Origin: Paenibacillus sp. FSL R5-0345
Lineage (GTDB): Bacteria > Bacillota > Bacilli > Paenibacillales > Paenibacillaceae
Length of the DNA stretch: 64,000 nt
Direction: 5' to 3'
NCBI RefSeq assembly: GCF_000758585.1
Contig: NZ_CP009281.1
Span: forward strand, 6,723,173 to 6,787,172
The notes beneath the pieces were generated by a model. It ran no database searches. It was not told the DNA's origin and was given only the letters and a program-made list of their open reading frames with translations. A program made the translations under genes and the position numbers. Positions 15,945 through 25,201 of this stretch are shown here, one piece after another. Each line of letters opens with the position of its first letter. The first letter of the stretch is position 1.

Positions 15945-16174
15945 TCAACCAAGCATCCCTTTCTGTGCCGCTACGGCCTAATACTCCTTCTATTGTTCTA
16001 CCATACTTCCCACGAAAATGGAACTCCTATCTATCCATTCCAGCGATCTGTTCATCCATTGTCTATATTCTTGCCCTGCACCAAAAAAAGATTCCTCCCA
16101 CCCCGAAGGGCAAAAGGAATCTCATCACTTATCTCTCTCTATTATCTATAAATATTATCTCCAAACTCTCCATC
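15945..16174. other. Intergenic stretch between the CxxH/CxxC gene and cydC
   Basis: Holds the cydC terminator at 16089-16122 and presumably the promoter of the CxxH/CxxC gene. The plus-strand open frames here have no ribosome-binding site and low-complexity, Pro/Ser/Leu-rich products; I do not regard them as genes. Confidence 0.5.
16089..16122 (-). terminator. Terminator of the cyd operon
   Basis: Arms AGATTCCT and AGGAATCT with an inner GCCCTTCGGGG stem-loop; on the minus strand followed by TTTTTTTGG. About 53 bases after the cydC stop. Confidence 0.75.
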
Positions 16175-17932
16175 CTACCCTAGAAACTCCACCGGACGAT
16201 CCAGCTCATATAATCTGCGGTAACGTGGTTCTTTTTTCATCAGCTCCGCATGGGTTCCACGCATTTCTACCGAGCCATTTTCCATAAAAATCACTTCATC
16301 CATCTGCTCCGCACCGACCAAATGATGCGTTACCCAAATTAGTGACTTACCCTTCATGGCTTCGAACATTGTCTTCAAAAGATCACGTTCCGTCCGCGGG
16401 TCCAACCCTACAGTCGGTTCGTCGAGTATGACAACAGGTGTATTTTGCAGCAAAATACGAGCTAACGCTATCCGCTGACGCTCTCCACCGGAGAAACGTT
16501 GCCCCGCTTCACGGACAAAGGTATCATATCCATCTGGCAACGAGGAAATCAACGTATCCATTTTGGCTAAGGCGCCAGCTTCTTTAATGTCTTGTTCGGA
16601 AGCCTTCGGATCACCCATACGAATATTGTTCGCAACCGTAGTATCGAATAAGTGTGGGCTCTGATTTAGCACCGCTATAATAGAAGGAATATGCTCGCCA
16701 TAGGCAGCAGCAGCAATCCCATTAATTGTAGCTGAGCCGTCAGAAGGTTCAATAACACCTTGAATAGCCTTTAATAACGTCGATTTACCCGCACCACTTC
16801 GGCCGATGATCGCAATCTTTTTACCTTGTGGAATATCGAGGCTGAGATCGCGAACCGACCAGTTAGCCTCTGAACCATAGTGGTAACCTACATTTTCGAG
16901 CTTGATGTAAGCACTCCTCATGGCCTGAGGCAGAGCATCGACTACAGATACAGAAGCTTTTTCAGACACGATGTTCTGCTCAGTTCCATTTACACCAGAC
17001 AATCGCTCTAAGGAGTTACGGTACTGCGGGATTTTCTCCACTGCTTCAGACACTGGCAGAAAGGCATCTGCTACAGGAAAAACAACCAATACGAATGCCG
17101 CAATCAATGTACCTGCAATAGCACCATCTGCAAACTCTCCAGCGGCCCAATATAGCATAGAAAGCACGCCAATCCCAATTACTGCTTGCCCAATGAACGT
17201 ACGAAGACGTGACCAACTGCGCAGCGCTGCATCAGTTTTGGCTACCTTTCTCTCATCTGCTTCATAAGTGTCTACGAACTGGCTTTGTCGTCCACTAATG
17301 ACCCAGTCACCCATACCAAGTACGGCGTCAGTCAGCTTTTGATAGAGACGATTACGCTCTACTTTCACTTCACGTTGGCGCTTCTGTGTAAAGAGCAGAG
17401 ATAAGAACGGCAACACCACTACTAACACCAATATATACAGAGCCATCAATAGCGCAAAGGCGATATCAAAAGTACCCAGTGCAATCACAGCTGCTCCATA
17501 AATCAGCAAAGCAATAATGCTTGGAAAAACGGTGCGCAGATATACATTTTGCAAATATTCAATGTCATCCGCAAGCATCCCGAGAATATCCCCAGTGCGG
17601 AAACGTGACGACAGGAACAAAGCCTGTGGTTCCAAAATATTGTACAGACGCACACGCATCTTAGATAGAATTCGCAAAATCGTGTCATGCCCAACTAAAC
17701 GTTCTACATAATGAATGACAGCCCGACTCGTTCCGAACGTACGCACACCTACAATCGGTACATAAATCATTAGAATATTTTCGACAGGTGTAGACGCTTT
17801 TGAGATCAGAAATCCTGAAGTATACATTAATGATGAGGCTGTAAAAATTGTCAACGCCCCAAGCACGATAATAAGCACAAAACGCCAAAAATACGACGAT
17901 ACATACGGAGCAAACCATCCTTCACGTTTCAA
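16175..17932 (-). CDS. cydC: Thiol reductant ABC exporter subunit CydC
   Basis: 585 aa, a fused membrane/ATPase half-transporter. Six hydrophobic segments in the first 300 residues are followed by an ABC ATPase: GRSGAGKST (Walker A), FSGGERQRIALARILL (signature), VVILDEPTVGLDP (Walker B) and VTHHLVGAEQMD (His switch), the last typical of CydC. With CydD it exports glutathione or cysteine to the outer face, needed for assembly of cytochrome bd. In Bacillus subtilis nomenclature the last gene of the operon is called cydD. The start overlaps the preceding stop by four bases. Confidence 0.92.
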   Translation of the reverse strand: MKREGWFAPYVSSYFWRFVLIIVLGALTIFTASSLMYTSGFLISKASTPVENILMIYVPIVGVRTFGTSRAVIHYVERLVGHDTILRILSKMRVRLYNILEPQALFLSSRFRTGDILGMLADDIEYLQNVYLRTVFPSIIALLIYGAAVIALGTFDIAFALLMALYILVLVVVLPFLSLLFTQKRQREVKVERNRLYQKLTDAVLGMGDWVISGRQSQFVDTYEADERKVAKTDAALRSWSRLRTFIGQAVIGIGVLSMLYWAAGEFADGAIAGTLIAAFVLVVFPVADAFLPVSEAVEKIPQYRNSLERLSGVNGTEQNIVSEKASVSVVDALPQAMRSAYIKLENVGYHYGSEANWSVRDLSLDIPQGKKIAIIGRSGAGKSTLLKAIQGVIEPSDGSATINGIAAAAYGEHIPSIIAVLNQSPHLFDTTVANNIRMGDPKASEQDIKEAGALAKMDTLISSLPDGYDTFVREAGQRFSGGERQRIALARILLQNTPVVILDEPTVGLDPRTERDLLKTMFEAMKGKSLIWVTHHLVGAEQMDEVIFMENGSVEMRGTHAELMKKEPRYRRLYELDRPVEFLG

Positions 17933-19695
17933 TGGATTCCCTCCAATTGCGACCCAATCAATTCATAATACGCACCCTTGCGGGCAAGCAACTCCTGATG
18001 GGTACCGATTTCTGCCACTTTTCCTTGTTTCATTACTACAATAATGTCCATATCAAGCATCCAGTGCAGGCGATGTGTAGCCAGAAAGACCAGCTTTCCT
18101 TCAAAAAGAGGCACCATCGTCTCCTTCAGCTCATATTCCGTCTCAATATCCAGATGTGCCGTTGGCTCATCTAATAACATAATTGGACGACTGCTGAGTA
18201 AAGCTCGAGCCAGCGCAACCCGCTGCTCCTGTCCACCACTGAACGAACGACCTCCGCCGCCGATCATCTCATCCAAGCCATTCGGAAGGGTTGCCGCCAG
18301 CTCTGATAATCCAGTAGCTTTCACAGCTGCAGCCACAGCTTCCATAGAAGCTTCAGGGTAATAGAAGCGAATATTATCAGCCAATGTACCACTAAAAATA
18401 TAAGGGCGCTGCGGGATATACGAGGTCTGCTTTCGCCAAGCCTCATCCGTTAATGCGCTAACCTTTGTACCGTTTACTGTAATACTTCCTGAAGTAGGGT
18501 GTAAGAAACCACCCAAGATATCGACTAGTGTAGATTTACCGGCCCCACTCTCTCCGATAATCCCAATTTTGCTTGCTCCTTTAAATTGCAGGTTCACCGC
18601 TTCCAGCGAAGAAAGACCAGCTTCCTCGTATTTCACACTGACATCATTTAATGTAAGTACGCTATTTTTATGCCAAGTGAATATCTCTTCTGGTGTTTTA
18701 AATGCTGATTTCAATGCTTGGTCACCATTAGAACCTACTACTTCAGCTTTCACTTCATCCTGATCTATAATGCTTTTCATTGCCTCAGCGGCTTCCTTAC
18801 CATCGAGAGTAGCATGGAAATCTGAACCCACCAATCTGACAGGCAAGAAATATTCCGGTGCCAAGATCAGAATGGTTAAGCCCGTAACCAGTGTCATCTG
18901 ATCGTTGACCAGACGTAGGCCGAGACTTACCGCGACGGAAGCAACGGATAACATCGTAAAGAAGTCCAGCGCGAACGAAGACAAAAAGGCTACTCGCAGT
19001 GTACGCATCGTCGCCGAGCGATATCGATCGCTGACGGTGGCAATACTCGTGCTATGACTACGGCTGCGGCCCAGAAATTTCAGCGTTTCTAGCCCACGGA
19101 GGGAGTCTACGAAATGATTAGATAAGGTGCGATAAGATTTTAGCTGACGGTCCATCTGCTTACGAGCCGTCATCCCGATCAAGATCATAAAAACAATAAT
19201 AATCGGCATGGTGATCGTAAGAATAATCCCACTCGCGGTATCCATCTTGTAGATATAAATAAGCACCAAAATCGGTGTAATTGACATCCCTACCATTCTA
19301 GGGATAATCGCTTCTAAATATGTGCGGAACTTTGTTACACCTTCCAGCACAAGTGTGACAAGATCCCCGGTTCCACGCCCGCCCACCATTCTGGGTCCAA
19401 GCTGGAAGAGCTTATCCATCATTTCCCTCCGCATGTTGCTGCCCGTTGCTTCCGCAAAGCGGTAAGAGATACGGCTCATCAGCATGGCGCAAGCATGGCG
19501 CACTAGAAATGCAAGAAGGAACAATAGCGAAGTAGCCCATTGTTCCTTCAGAGGTTCTCCCGCAAATAGCGCAGAGATGACTTCTGCCAGCCATTTGGCC
19601 AGCAGAAGTATGGACATGCTTTGCACCAGGGTAAGGAGGCCAACGATCAGAAAGACCGGCTTAACTCCTTTATACCCAAGCAAATTTTTATCCAT
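17929..19695 (-). CDS. cydD: Thiol reductant ABC exporter subunit CydD
   Basis: 588 aa. N-terminal membrane domain (about 1-320) and C-terminal ABC ATPase with GESGAGKST (Walker A), FSGGQEQRVALARALL (signature) and IMLLDEPTAHLD (Walker B). It pairs with CydC as a heterodimeric exporter required for cytochrome bd maturation. The start codon overlaps the cydB stop (TAATG) and the end overlaps the cydC start, so the four cyd genes form one tightly coupled operon. The corresponding B. subtilis gene is named cydC. Confidence 0.92.
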   Translation of the reverse strand: MDKNLLGYKGVKPVFLIVGLLTLVQSMSILLLAKWLAEVISALFAGEPLKEQWATSLLFLLAFLVRHACAMLMSRISYRFAEATGSNMRREMMDKLFQLGPRMVGGRGTGDLVTLVLEGVTKFRTYLEAIIPRMVGMSITPILVLIYIYKMDTASGIILTITMPIIIVFMILIGMTARKQMDRQLKSYRTLSNHFVDSLRGLETLKFLGRSRSHSTSIATVSDRYRSATMRTLRVAFLSSFALDFFTMLSVASVAVSLGLRLVNDQMTLVTGLTILILAPEYFLPVRLVGSDFHATLDGKEAAEAMKSIIDQDEVKAEVVGSNGDQALKSAFKTPEEIFTWHKNSVLTLNDVSVKYEEAGLSSLEAVNLQFKGASKIGIIGESGAGKSTLVDILGGFLHPTSGSITVNGTKVSALTDEAWRKQTSYIPQRPYIFSGTLADNIRFYYPEASMEAVAAAVKATGLSELAATLPNGLDEMIGGGGRSFSGGQEQRVALARALLSSRPIMLLDEPTAHLDIETEYELKETMVPLFEGKLVFLATHRLHWMLDMDIIVVMKQGKVAEIGTHQELLARKGAYYELIGSQLEGIH

Positions 19696-20711
19696 TAGTA
19701 TTCAAGATGCTCCTTCTCGTGAACGCGTTTATGAAAGACAAAGTAACTCCAAATTTGATATCCCAATACGAATGGAAGGATGGTCAGTGCCACAATCGTC
19801 ATTACCTTTAAAGAGTAATGTCCCGAAGCCGCATTGGTGATTGTCAAATTAAAGGCTTGATCGATTGAACTAATCATAACACGTGGGAATAGTCCTACAA
19901 AGACTGAAGTTACCGACAACGCCATTACTGCTCCTGTCATTCCAAAAGCGTAGCCATCCTTCTTCTTCTTCATAAAATAACCCGATAGCACAAAAGCGAT
20001 AATTCCAAGCGCTACAATAATCATAAGAACCGTTCCGCGCTGCTCGAAGATATCAGTCATATTATAAGTCATAATCACAAAAGCAGTAAACAAAACTGCA
20101 AGTGGGATCAGCAATTTCTGTGCCATCTTCCGAGCACGAGCCTGTAGATCACCCACTGTACGCAGCGTTGTGAACATGAGACCATGCACCAAACAGAGAA
20201 GAACTACCGTAAGACCTGCTACTACAGTATATACATTCACGATATCTGTAAAACCTGCGTACATTTGCATATCGCCATCAATAGGCAAACCTTTAATAAA
20301 GCTGGCGAACACTACTGCAAGGAGGAACGGTGGGAGGAAGCTGCCAATAAAGATACAAGCATCCCAAGTTCTTTTCCAAGCTACAGAATCTCGTTTACCT
20401 CTGAACTCAAAAGCAACACCACGCGCAATCAAAGCTAATAAAGCAAAGACAAAAGGAATATAGAATCCGCTAAACAACGTTGCATACCATTCCGGAAAAG
20501 CCGCGAACATTGCGCCCGCACCCGTTAGTAGCCATACCTCATTAGCATCCCAGAAAGGTCCGATAGAGTTAATCAGTACCCGGCGCTCTGTATCATTTTT
20601 AGCGAGAATCTGTGTTTCCATTCCTACGCCGAAATCAAAACCCTCCAGAAAGAAGAACCCTATAAACAGAACTGCAATCAGCACAAACCACAATTCATTA
20701 AGAGATATCAT
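19695..20711 (-). CDS. cydB: Cytochrome bd ubiquinol oxidase subunit II
   Basis: 338 aa with about eight or nine membrane segments. The opening LNELWFVLIAVLFIGFFFLEGFDFGVG and the NSIGPFWDANEVWLLTGAGAMFAAFPEWYA region are characteristic of CydB/CioB. Subunit II of the bd-type menaquinol oxidase, a high-affinity oxygen reductase of the cytoplasmic membrane. It overlaps cydA by four bases. Paired with CydA in all known enzymes. Confidence 0.96.
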   Translation of the reverse strand: MISLNELWFVLIAVLFIGFFFLEGFDFGVGMETQILAKNDTERRVLINSIGPFWDANEVWLLTGAGAMFAAFPEWYATLFSGFYIPFVFALLALIARGVAFEFRGKRDSVAWKRTWDACIFIGSFLPPFLLAVVFASFIKGLPIDGDMQMYAGFTDIVNVYTVVAGLTVVLLCLVHGLMFTTLRTVGDLQARARKMAQKLLIPLAVLFTAFVIMTYNMTDIFEQRGTVLMIIVALGIIAFVLSGYFMKKKKDGYAFGMTGAVMALSVTSVFVGLFPRVMISSIDQAFNLTITNAASGHYSLKVMTIVALTILPFVLGYQIWSYFVFHKRVHEKEHLEY

Positions 20712-22102
20712 TGGGCGCCCTCCTCATTATATGGATCATGCGAATCCCCGTGATCGTTATCCATCGCATAAGGACCTTTTTTAATTACTTTCATAAACAA
20801 ACCAATCAGTACTAATCCGAGAATTGCGTAAATCGTTGTAAAAGAAATAACAGAGAATAGAACCTGACCACTCGTAATATTAGGCGACACACTGTCTTCC
20901 GTGGTCATCAGTCCGAATACCGTCCATGGCTGACGCCCGAATTCGGTCATGACCCAACCCGCTGTATTCGCGATTGGAGGAAGCAGTAATCCCCATAACA
21001 TAAACCGCATAAACCAGGTGTTTGGACGGTCCATTTTTTTGCGCCACATTAAATACATAGCGTACATACCCAGTACAATCATTAACGTTCCTGCTAGAAC
21101 CATGATCCGGAAACTCCAGAATGTCGTACGTACAGGTGGAATATAGTCACCGGGGCCATAGGTTTGCTCATACTCAGCTTGCAGTTCAAGCATACCTTTA
21201 ACTTCACCGGAAAATTTACTGTATGAAAGGAAGCTCAGCATATACGGAATTTGAAATTCTCCAGTACTTTCTTGCTTCTCTGGATCAATATTTGCCCATA
21301 CGGTCCAAGGCGCTGGGTCACCACTCTTACCCCATAGTCCTTCGGAAGCCGCCATCTTCATAGGTTGAGTCTCAACCAAATACTGTGCTTGCGCATGGCC
21401 TGCCACGGCTACACCAATAGAAGAAATAATACCTACGATAGCTGCAATTTGAAAAGATTTCTTAAAGAAAGATACATCTTGTTTCTTCAATATCTTGTAC
21501 GCACTAATACCCGTTACTAGGAAGGCACCTGTTGCATACGCAGCAAGAACCGTGTGCGGGAATTCAACCAACAATTGTCCGTTCGTAATAAGCGCGAAGA
21601 AATCATTCATTTCTGCACGACCATTATTAATCGCAAATCCTACTGGATGCTGCATAAAGGAGTTTGCTGCCAGGATCCAGAAAGCAGATAACATCGTACC
21701 GAATGCTACCAGCCAGATGGAGGCCAAGTGCACTCTCTTGGACACTTTGTCCCAGCCAAATATCCAGATTCCAATAAACGTAGACTCCAGAAAAAAGGCT
21801 GCCAATGCTTCTACTGCAAGCGGAGCCCCGAAGACATCACCCACAAAACGTGAATAATCAGACCAGTTCATCCCGAACTGAAATTCCTGTAAAATCCCTG
21901 TAACTACCCCTACTGCAAAATTGATGAGGAACAGCTTTCCCCAGAACTGCGCCATTCTTTTGTACTCTTCATTGCCTTTTCTAACGTACATGGTCTCCAT
22001 AATGGCAATCAAGAGCGCTAGTCCGATTGATACCGGTACAAAGAAATAGTGGAATATTGTCGTCGACGCAAATTGTATACGCGACAGCATTACTGTATCC
22101 AT
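20708..22102 (-). CDS. cydA: Cytochrome bd ubiquinol oxidase subunit I
   Basis: 464 aa. Quinol-oxidising, haem-carrying subunit: the N-terminal RIQFASTTIFHYFFVPVSIGLA carries the His of the high-spin haem, and GRQPWTVFGLMTTEDSVS is the conserved GRQPW region. The Q-loop is of the short Firmicutes type. First gene of cydABDC. Two Rex-type palindromes lie 60-130 bases upstream, so induction at high NADH/NAD ratio (low oxygen) is expected (established for cyd operons in Bacillales, inferred here). Confidence 0.97.
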   Translation of the reverse strand: MDTVMLSRIQFASTTIFHYFFVPVSIGLALLIAIMETMYVRKGNEEYKRMAQFWGKLFLINFAVGVVTGILQEFQFGMNWSDYSRFVGDVFGAPLAVEALAAFFLESTFIGIWIFGWDKVSKRVHLASIWLVAFGTMLSAFWILAANSFMQHPVGFAINNGRAEMNDFFALITNGQLLVEFPHTVLAAYATGAFLVTGISAYKILKKQDVSFFKKSFQIAAIVGIISSIGVAVAGHAQAQYLVETQPMKMAASEGLWGKSGDPAPWTVWANIDPEKQESTGEFQIPYMLSFLSYSKFSGEVKGMLELQAEYEQTYGPGDYIPPVRTTFWSFRIMVLAGTLMIVLGMYAMYLMWRKKMDRPNTWFMRFMLWGLLLPPIANTAGWVMTEFGRQPWTVFGLMTTEDSVSPNITSGQVLFSVISFTTIYAILGLVLIGLFMKVIKKGPYAMDNDHGDSHDPYNEEGAQ

Positions 22103-22163
22103 ATTTTTCCCTTCCTTCTCCCCTTTTCGTTAATTATATTGTGTCAAAAATTTAAACGTCTTT

Positions 22164-22181
22164 TTGTGATTAATGTCACAC
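22164..22181. promoter_or_regulatory. Rex-type operator 1 (cydA upstream)
   Basis: TTGTGA, six bases, TCACAC: one mismatch to the Rex consensus palindrome TTGTGA-N6-TCACAA. 62 bases upstream of the cydA start. Confidence 0.75.
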
Positions 22182-22215
22182 AAAGAGGTGTATTTAACGG
22201 TAAAATTCAAATGAT

Positions 22216-22233
22216 TTGTGACAAAAATCACAA
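22216..22233. promoter_or_regulatory. Rex-type operator 2 (cydA upstream)
   Basis: TTGTGA-CAAAAA-TCACAA: a perfect Rex-type palindrome, 52 bases from operator 1 (about five helical turns). Confidence 0.8.
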
Positions 22234-22259
22234 TTTACCATAAAAAAAGCAAAAAAAAT

Positions 22260-22278
22260 AAGACGGTTTAACCGTCTT
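22260..22278 (-). terminator. Terminator of the ydjO-like gene
   Basis: Near-perfect palindrome AAGACGGTTTAACCGTCTT; on the minus strand followed by ATTTTTTTTGC. 47 bases past the stop at 22326. Confidence 0.75.
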
Positions 22279-22325
22279 GAAGTTGTTCACTGCTCTATAA
22301 CAAGCTTGACTCATAAAGGCATTGG

Positions 22326-22556
22326 TTAGGTAATGGAAATACCCTTCTTCAGCGATTTGAGATCGCCATTCGAATTAAGCAATTGTGGTAGCATCTTCGT
22401 GCTGCGAACCATTGGAGAGTCACATAGACGGCAAGAAGGCGCATGTTCAAATGCGAAATTATCCCTCATCCATCCGTTGCATCCATCATTGGTACACGCC
22501 CAAATCGCGGTATTTTCTTCCGGTATTTCTTCCAAAGGTTTCTTCCGGTAGTTCAT
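22326..22556 (-). CDS. ydjO: YdjO-family cold-inducible zinc-ribbon protein
   Basis: 76 aa from the ATG at 22556 (MNYRKKPLEEIPEE), which has GGGAGG in front; the frame upstream to 22583 is not needed. CTNDGCNGWMRDNFAFEHAPSCRLCDSPM contains two CxxxC/CxxC knuckles and matches the YdjO family. The B. subtilis member is listed as cold-inducible. It lies directly downstream of a CspA-type gene here, which agrees with a cold-stress context, though a terminator separates them. Confidence 0.82.
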   Translation of the reverse strand: MNYRKKPLEEIPEENTAIWACTNDGCNGWMRDNFAFEHAPSCRLCDSPMVRSTKMLPQLLNSNGDLKSLKKGISIT

Positions 22557-22607
22557 TGCCGTTCCTCCCATCCTGTAAGTCAATAGTGACTAACTAGATA
22601 TAAAAAG

Positions 22608-22638
22608 ACCGTCCCAACTTTCAAAAAGCTGGGACGGT
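22608..22638. terminator. Terminator of the cold-shock gene
   Basis: Arms ACCGTCCCA and TGGGACGGT, flanked by A and T runs, 12 bases after the csp stop. Confidence 0.85.
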
Positions 22639-22649
22639 TTCTTCTATTA

Positions 22650-22850
22650 TTACAGTTTTACAACGTTTTCGGCTTGTGGTCCACGGTTGCCTTGAACAAC
22701 GTTGAATTCAACGCGTTGGCCTTCGTCCAAAGTTTTGAAGCCGTCGCCAGTGATTGCGCTGAAGTGAACGAATACGTCGCTTCCGCCTTCAACTTCGATA
22801 AATCCGAATCCTTTTTCTGCGTTGAACCATTTAACTGTACCTGTTTGCAT
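22650..22850 (-). CDS. csp: Cold-shock protein, CspA family
   Basis: 66 aa from the ATG at 22850, with GGAGGT upstream; the longer frame to 22865 reads through the ribosome-binding site. A single cold-shock domain with RNP1 KGFGFIEV and RNP2 VFVHFSAI. It binds single-stranded RNA/DNA and acts as an RNA chaperone. The long 5' leader of about 135 nt with a hairpin is the classical arrangement for temperature-dependent translation of csp messages. Confidence 0.96.
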   Translation of the reverse strand: MQTGTVKWFNAEKGFGFIEVEGGSDVFVHFSAITGDGFKTLDEGQRVEFNVVQGNRGPQAENVVKL

Positions 22851-22916
22851 GTGTGTTACCTCCACAAATTTAAATTAATATGTTCTTTTTATCTTCAAAC
22901 AAAGAAAAAATTCACA

Positions 22917-22961
22917 CATTGAAAAAGGTTGTATTGCCAAATATAACAGCCCTTTTCAATG
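22917..22961 (-). promoter_or_regulatory. Hairpin in the cold-shock leader RNA
   Basis: Arms CATTGAAAAAGG and CCTTTTCAATG close a 22-nt loop inside the 5' leader of csp. A plausible cold-responsive structure near the 5' end of the message (inference). Confidence 0.5.
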
Positions 22962-22994
22962 CGAAAATTAGGGACTAAATGTATGATTGATATC

Positions 22995-23023
22995 ATATTA
23001 CCACACCTGATTAGCAAAGGCAA
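22995..23023 (-). promoter_or_regulatory. SigA-type promoter of the cold-shock gene
   Basis: On the minus strand TTGCCT, a 17-base spacer, then TAATAT. It predicts a transcript start near 22988 and a leader of about 135 nt. Confidence 0.65.
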
Positions 23024-23159
23024 GCTGGCATCCGGATTTATCCGGTTCTACCCTAATAAGTATTACCTTCCAATGTAAGGGTTGCCAGTCGGCCCAAAAT
23101 TCATTAAATCAGCTTATAATTGCCATATTTATCAAATCTTTAGAAGAAACAAATCCCCG

Positions 23160-23182
23160 ATAGCGATACAAAGTATCGCTAT
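23160..23182 (-). terminator. Hairpin downstream of htrC
   Basis: Perfect ten-base arms ATAGCGATAC/GTATCGCTAT with a three-base loop, about 88 bases past the htrC stop; no long T run follows, but a second hairpin (23191-23221) lies between it and the gene. Confidence 0.5.
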
Positions 23183-23269
23183 TTCAGGAAGGTCTACCTT
23201 CACAACTGAAGGGGTAGTCCGCTCTACTTGTCATTACTGCTATATCATTATATGCCGACTTTCAGTATA

Positions 23270-24514
23270 TTATTCCTCTGGTTTTTCAAGAAGTTTAACT
23301 GTCGTCTGATTGACCTTCCCATTTCGGTAATAGGTGATCTTCAGATCCTCGCCAATCTTCGTTTGATTATATAAATACTTGCGAAGGGAAAGTGTGGATG
23401 TAATAGGCTCATCATTAAACTTTGTAATTACATCATTAAATTGTATTCCGGCTTCCTTTGCAGGTCCAACAGCATCCAGAACGACTACCCCATCCTTAAC
23501 ATTATTCGGTAGGTTCAGTTCCTTACGTTGATCCTCTGCAAGAGGAACGTAAGGATTATTTAAATCTACGGAATATACACCTAAGTAGGACCGGGCAATA
23601 CGCCCTTTTTCAGCCAGTTCATTTGCGGTATCTATCACATGGTTAGCTGGAATTGCAAACCCTAGACCCTCTACACCTGCATCGGAGATTTTCATCGTGT
23701 TAATACCGATGACTTTACCATCCAGATCCACAAGTGCTCCGCCGCTATTACCTTCATTAATCGCCGCATCGGTCTGAATGACCTCTTGCTCCCAGTCATA
23801 TACGCCGTCCTGATTTAAGGATACAGGAACCTTCCGTTCAGTATAGCTGACAATCCCTGAGGTCAATGTGTCTCCAAGTCCTAAAGGGTTACCAATGGCA
23901 ATCACTGTTTCACCTAGGCGAAGCTTGGAGGAATCTCCTAGCTGTGCGATCGTATTGATACCCTTAGCATCAATAGAAAGAACTGCGATATCACTCACTT
24001 TATCCGTGCCAACAAGTGTAGCTTTACGTGTCTCACCATCTACTGTTACGACCTCAAGATTGCCGGAGTCTTCGATAACATGGTTATTAGTAATAATAAA
24101 TGCTTTATTATCTACCTTTTTATAAATCACTCCAGAGCCTAATGCTGACTCATCCAGAATGTTCAATTCTTTATTATCTTCCTTATGATTGATAATACTT
24201 ACTACTGCAGGACGAACCGTAGCAGCAGCTTGAATGATACGGTCAAACGGATCACTGCTTGGAGTAACCTCCCCAGTTGTTGCTACCGACTTAGGGGCAG
24301 TTTCATGACTCATTTGTCCAGTAAGCACACTGAATAAGAACACTGCTACCACAGCACTGATTAAGGAGCAGACGGCGGATATTTGCCAAGTGGATAAACC
24401 CTTGCGTGATCTTCGCACAGAATGCTTGCGGTTTGCAAATGATCCCTTTGATGCTTCATCCCCTCTGGACCGTGATACTTTAGTTGAATAGAAATCGTCA
24501 TCAAACAATCCCAC
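23270..24514 (-). CDS. htrC: HtrA-like membrane-anchored serine protease (HtrC/YycK type)
   Basis: 414 aa. A basic cytoplasmic N-terminus (1-40) leads to one membrane anchor (about 45-65). The trypsin-like protease domain follows with catalytic triad His145 (TNNHVI), Asp175 (SDIAVL) and Ser257 (GNSGGA), and a PDZ domain at about 310-405. Degrades or refolds damaged extracytoplasmic proteins. Located next to walJ as in B. subtilis (yycK), here separated from it by a small convergent gene. Confidence 0.93.
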   Translation of the reverse strand: MGLFDDDFYSTKVSRSRGDEASKGSFANRKHSVRRSRKGLSTWQISAVCSLISAVVAVFLFSVLTGQMSHETAPKSVATTGEVTPSSDPFDRIIQAAATVRPAVVSIINHKEDNKELNILDESALGSGVIYKKVDNKAFIITNNHVIEDSGNLEVVTVDGETRKATLVGTDKVSDIAVLSIDAKGINTIAQLGDSSKLRLGETVIAIGNPLGLGDTLTSGIVSYTERKVPVSLNQDGVYDWEQEVIQTDAAINEGNSGGALVDLDGKVIGINTMKISDAGVEGLGFAIPANHVIDTANELAEKGRIARSYLGVYSVDLNNPYVPLAEDQRKELNLPNNVKDGVVVLDAVGPAKEAGIQFNDVITKFNDEPITSTLSLRKYLYNQTKIGEDLKITYYRNGKVNQTTVKLLEKPEE

Positions 24515-24991
24515 CGAAAATCTCCCCCTTCTATTGCCAAGCGTCCACAGTCTCTAAAACTTGAACCTAGCAATCACATCCCAAGCATAAACGCCTGTGC
24601 CGTCCTTAATAGAACGAAACGCATTTATGCGAGAATTACAAGACATACAAGAACCTTAGATGCAAAACACTTATGTTCTTATATTTCAGCACATATTACT
24701 GCATACTTTTAGACTCTCACAATCACTAAAAGGTTTCACTTTATCCATTAACCCCACAATAGTTTCAGTTAATCGAAAGAATATTAGAATCTTTCAATAT
24801 ATCTTCTCTATTAGGAATATTTTGCAACTTAAAAGACTACAATAATAGAAATGTTCCTTAATTTTAGGTTTTGCTCATTATGTCTACAATTGTATCACAG
24901 GCAACCCTCAATTCGTGATTTTCCTGAGGTAAAAGGTCTGCGAATTTTTTACAACTCCAATTTTGTTTTTACTATATAAGGAGGTATAATT
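24515..24991. other. Intergenic region upstream of htrC
   Basis: 477 bases between the divergent htrC and the 69-aa gene. Very AT-rich; contains a TGATACAAT extended -10 element on the minus strand near 24888, which would give a leader of about 370 nt for htrC, and no convincing gene. The plus-strand frame at 24660-24845 has no ribosome-binding site. Confidence 0.4.
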
Positions 24992-25201
24992 ATGAATTCT
25001 TTTTCTACAAGTATGGATCTGGTTGAGTTTATCGGTAAACTTGGTGATTTAAAGGATGAACACTATCATATGACCCTTGCCTTCAGTGCTATGATCGAAT
25101 TAATGATCGATAAAGGCCTGATCTCCCGCCAAGAATTAGAACAAAAAACCGCCGAGCTTGATCAGCTTATGACAACTGGCTCAACTTATCCCATGGCGTA
25201 G
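24992..25201 (+). CDS. Small hypothetical protein, helical
   Basis: 69 aa with a strong AAGGAGG site before the ATG. Sequence is two or three amphipathic helices (LVEFIGKLGDLKDEHYHMTLAFSAMIELMIDKGLI, then an acidic helix). No motif recognised, but the excellent translation start and normal composition support a real gene. Convergent with walJ, overlapping its 3' end by 35 bases. It is one of the few plus-strand genes in this core region. Confidence 0.75.
   Translation: MNSFSTSMDLVEFIGKLGDLKDEHYHMTLAFSAMIELMIDKGLISRQELEQKTAELDQLMTTGSTYPMA

Noticed and set aside
15921..16287. Several overlapping plus-strand frames of 70-90 codons
   Set aside because: Pro/Ser/Leu-rich products without translation signals, antisense to the cydC 3' end and its terminator.
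24660..24845. Plus-strand 61-codon frame upstream of htrC
   Set aside because: Very AT-rich chance frame without ribosome-binding site.
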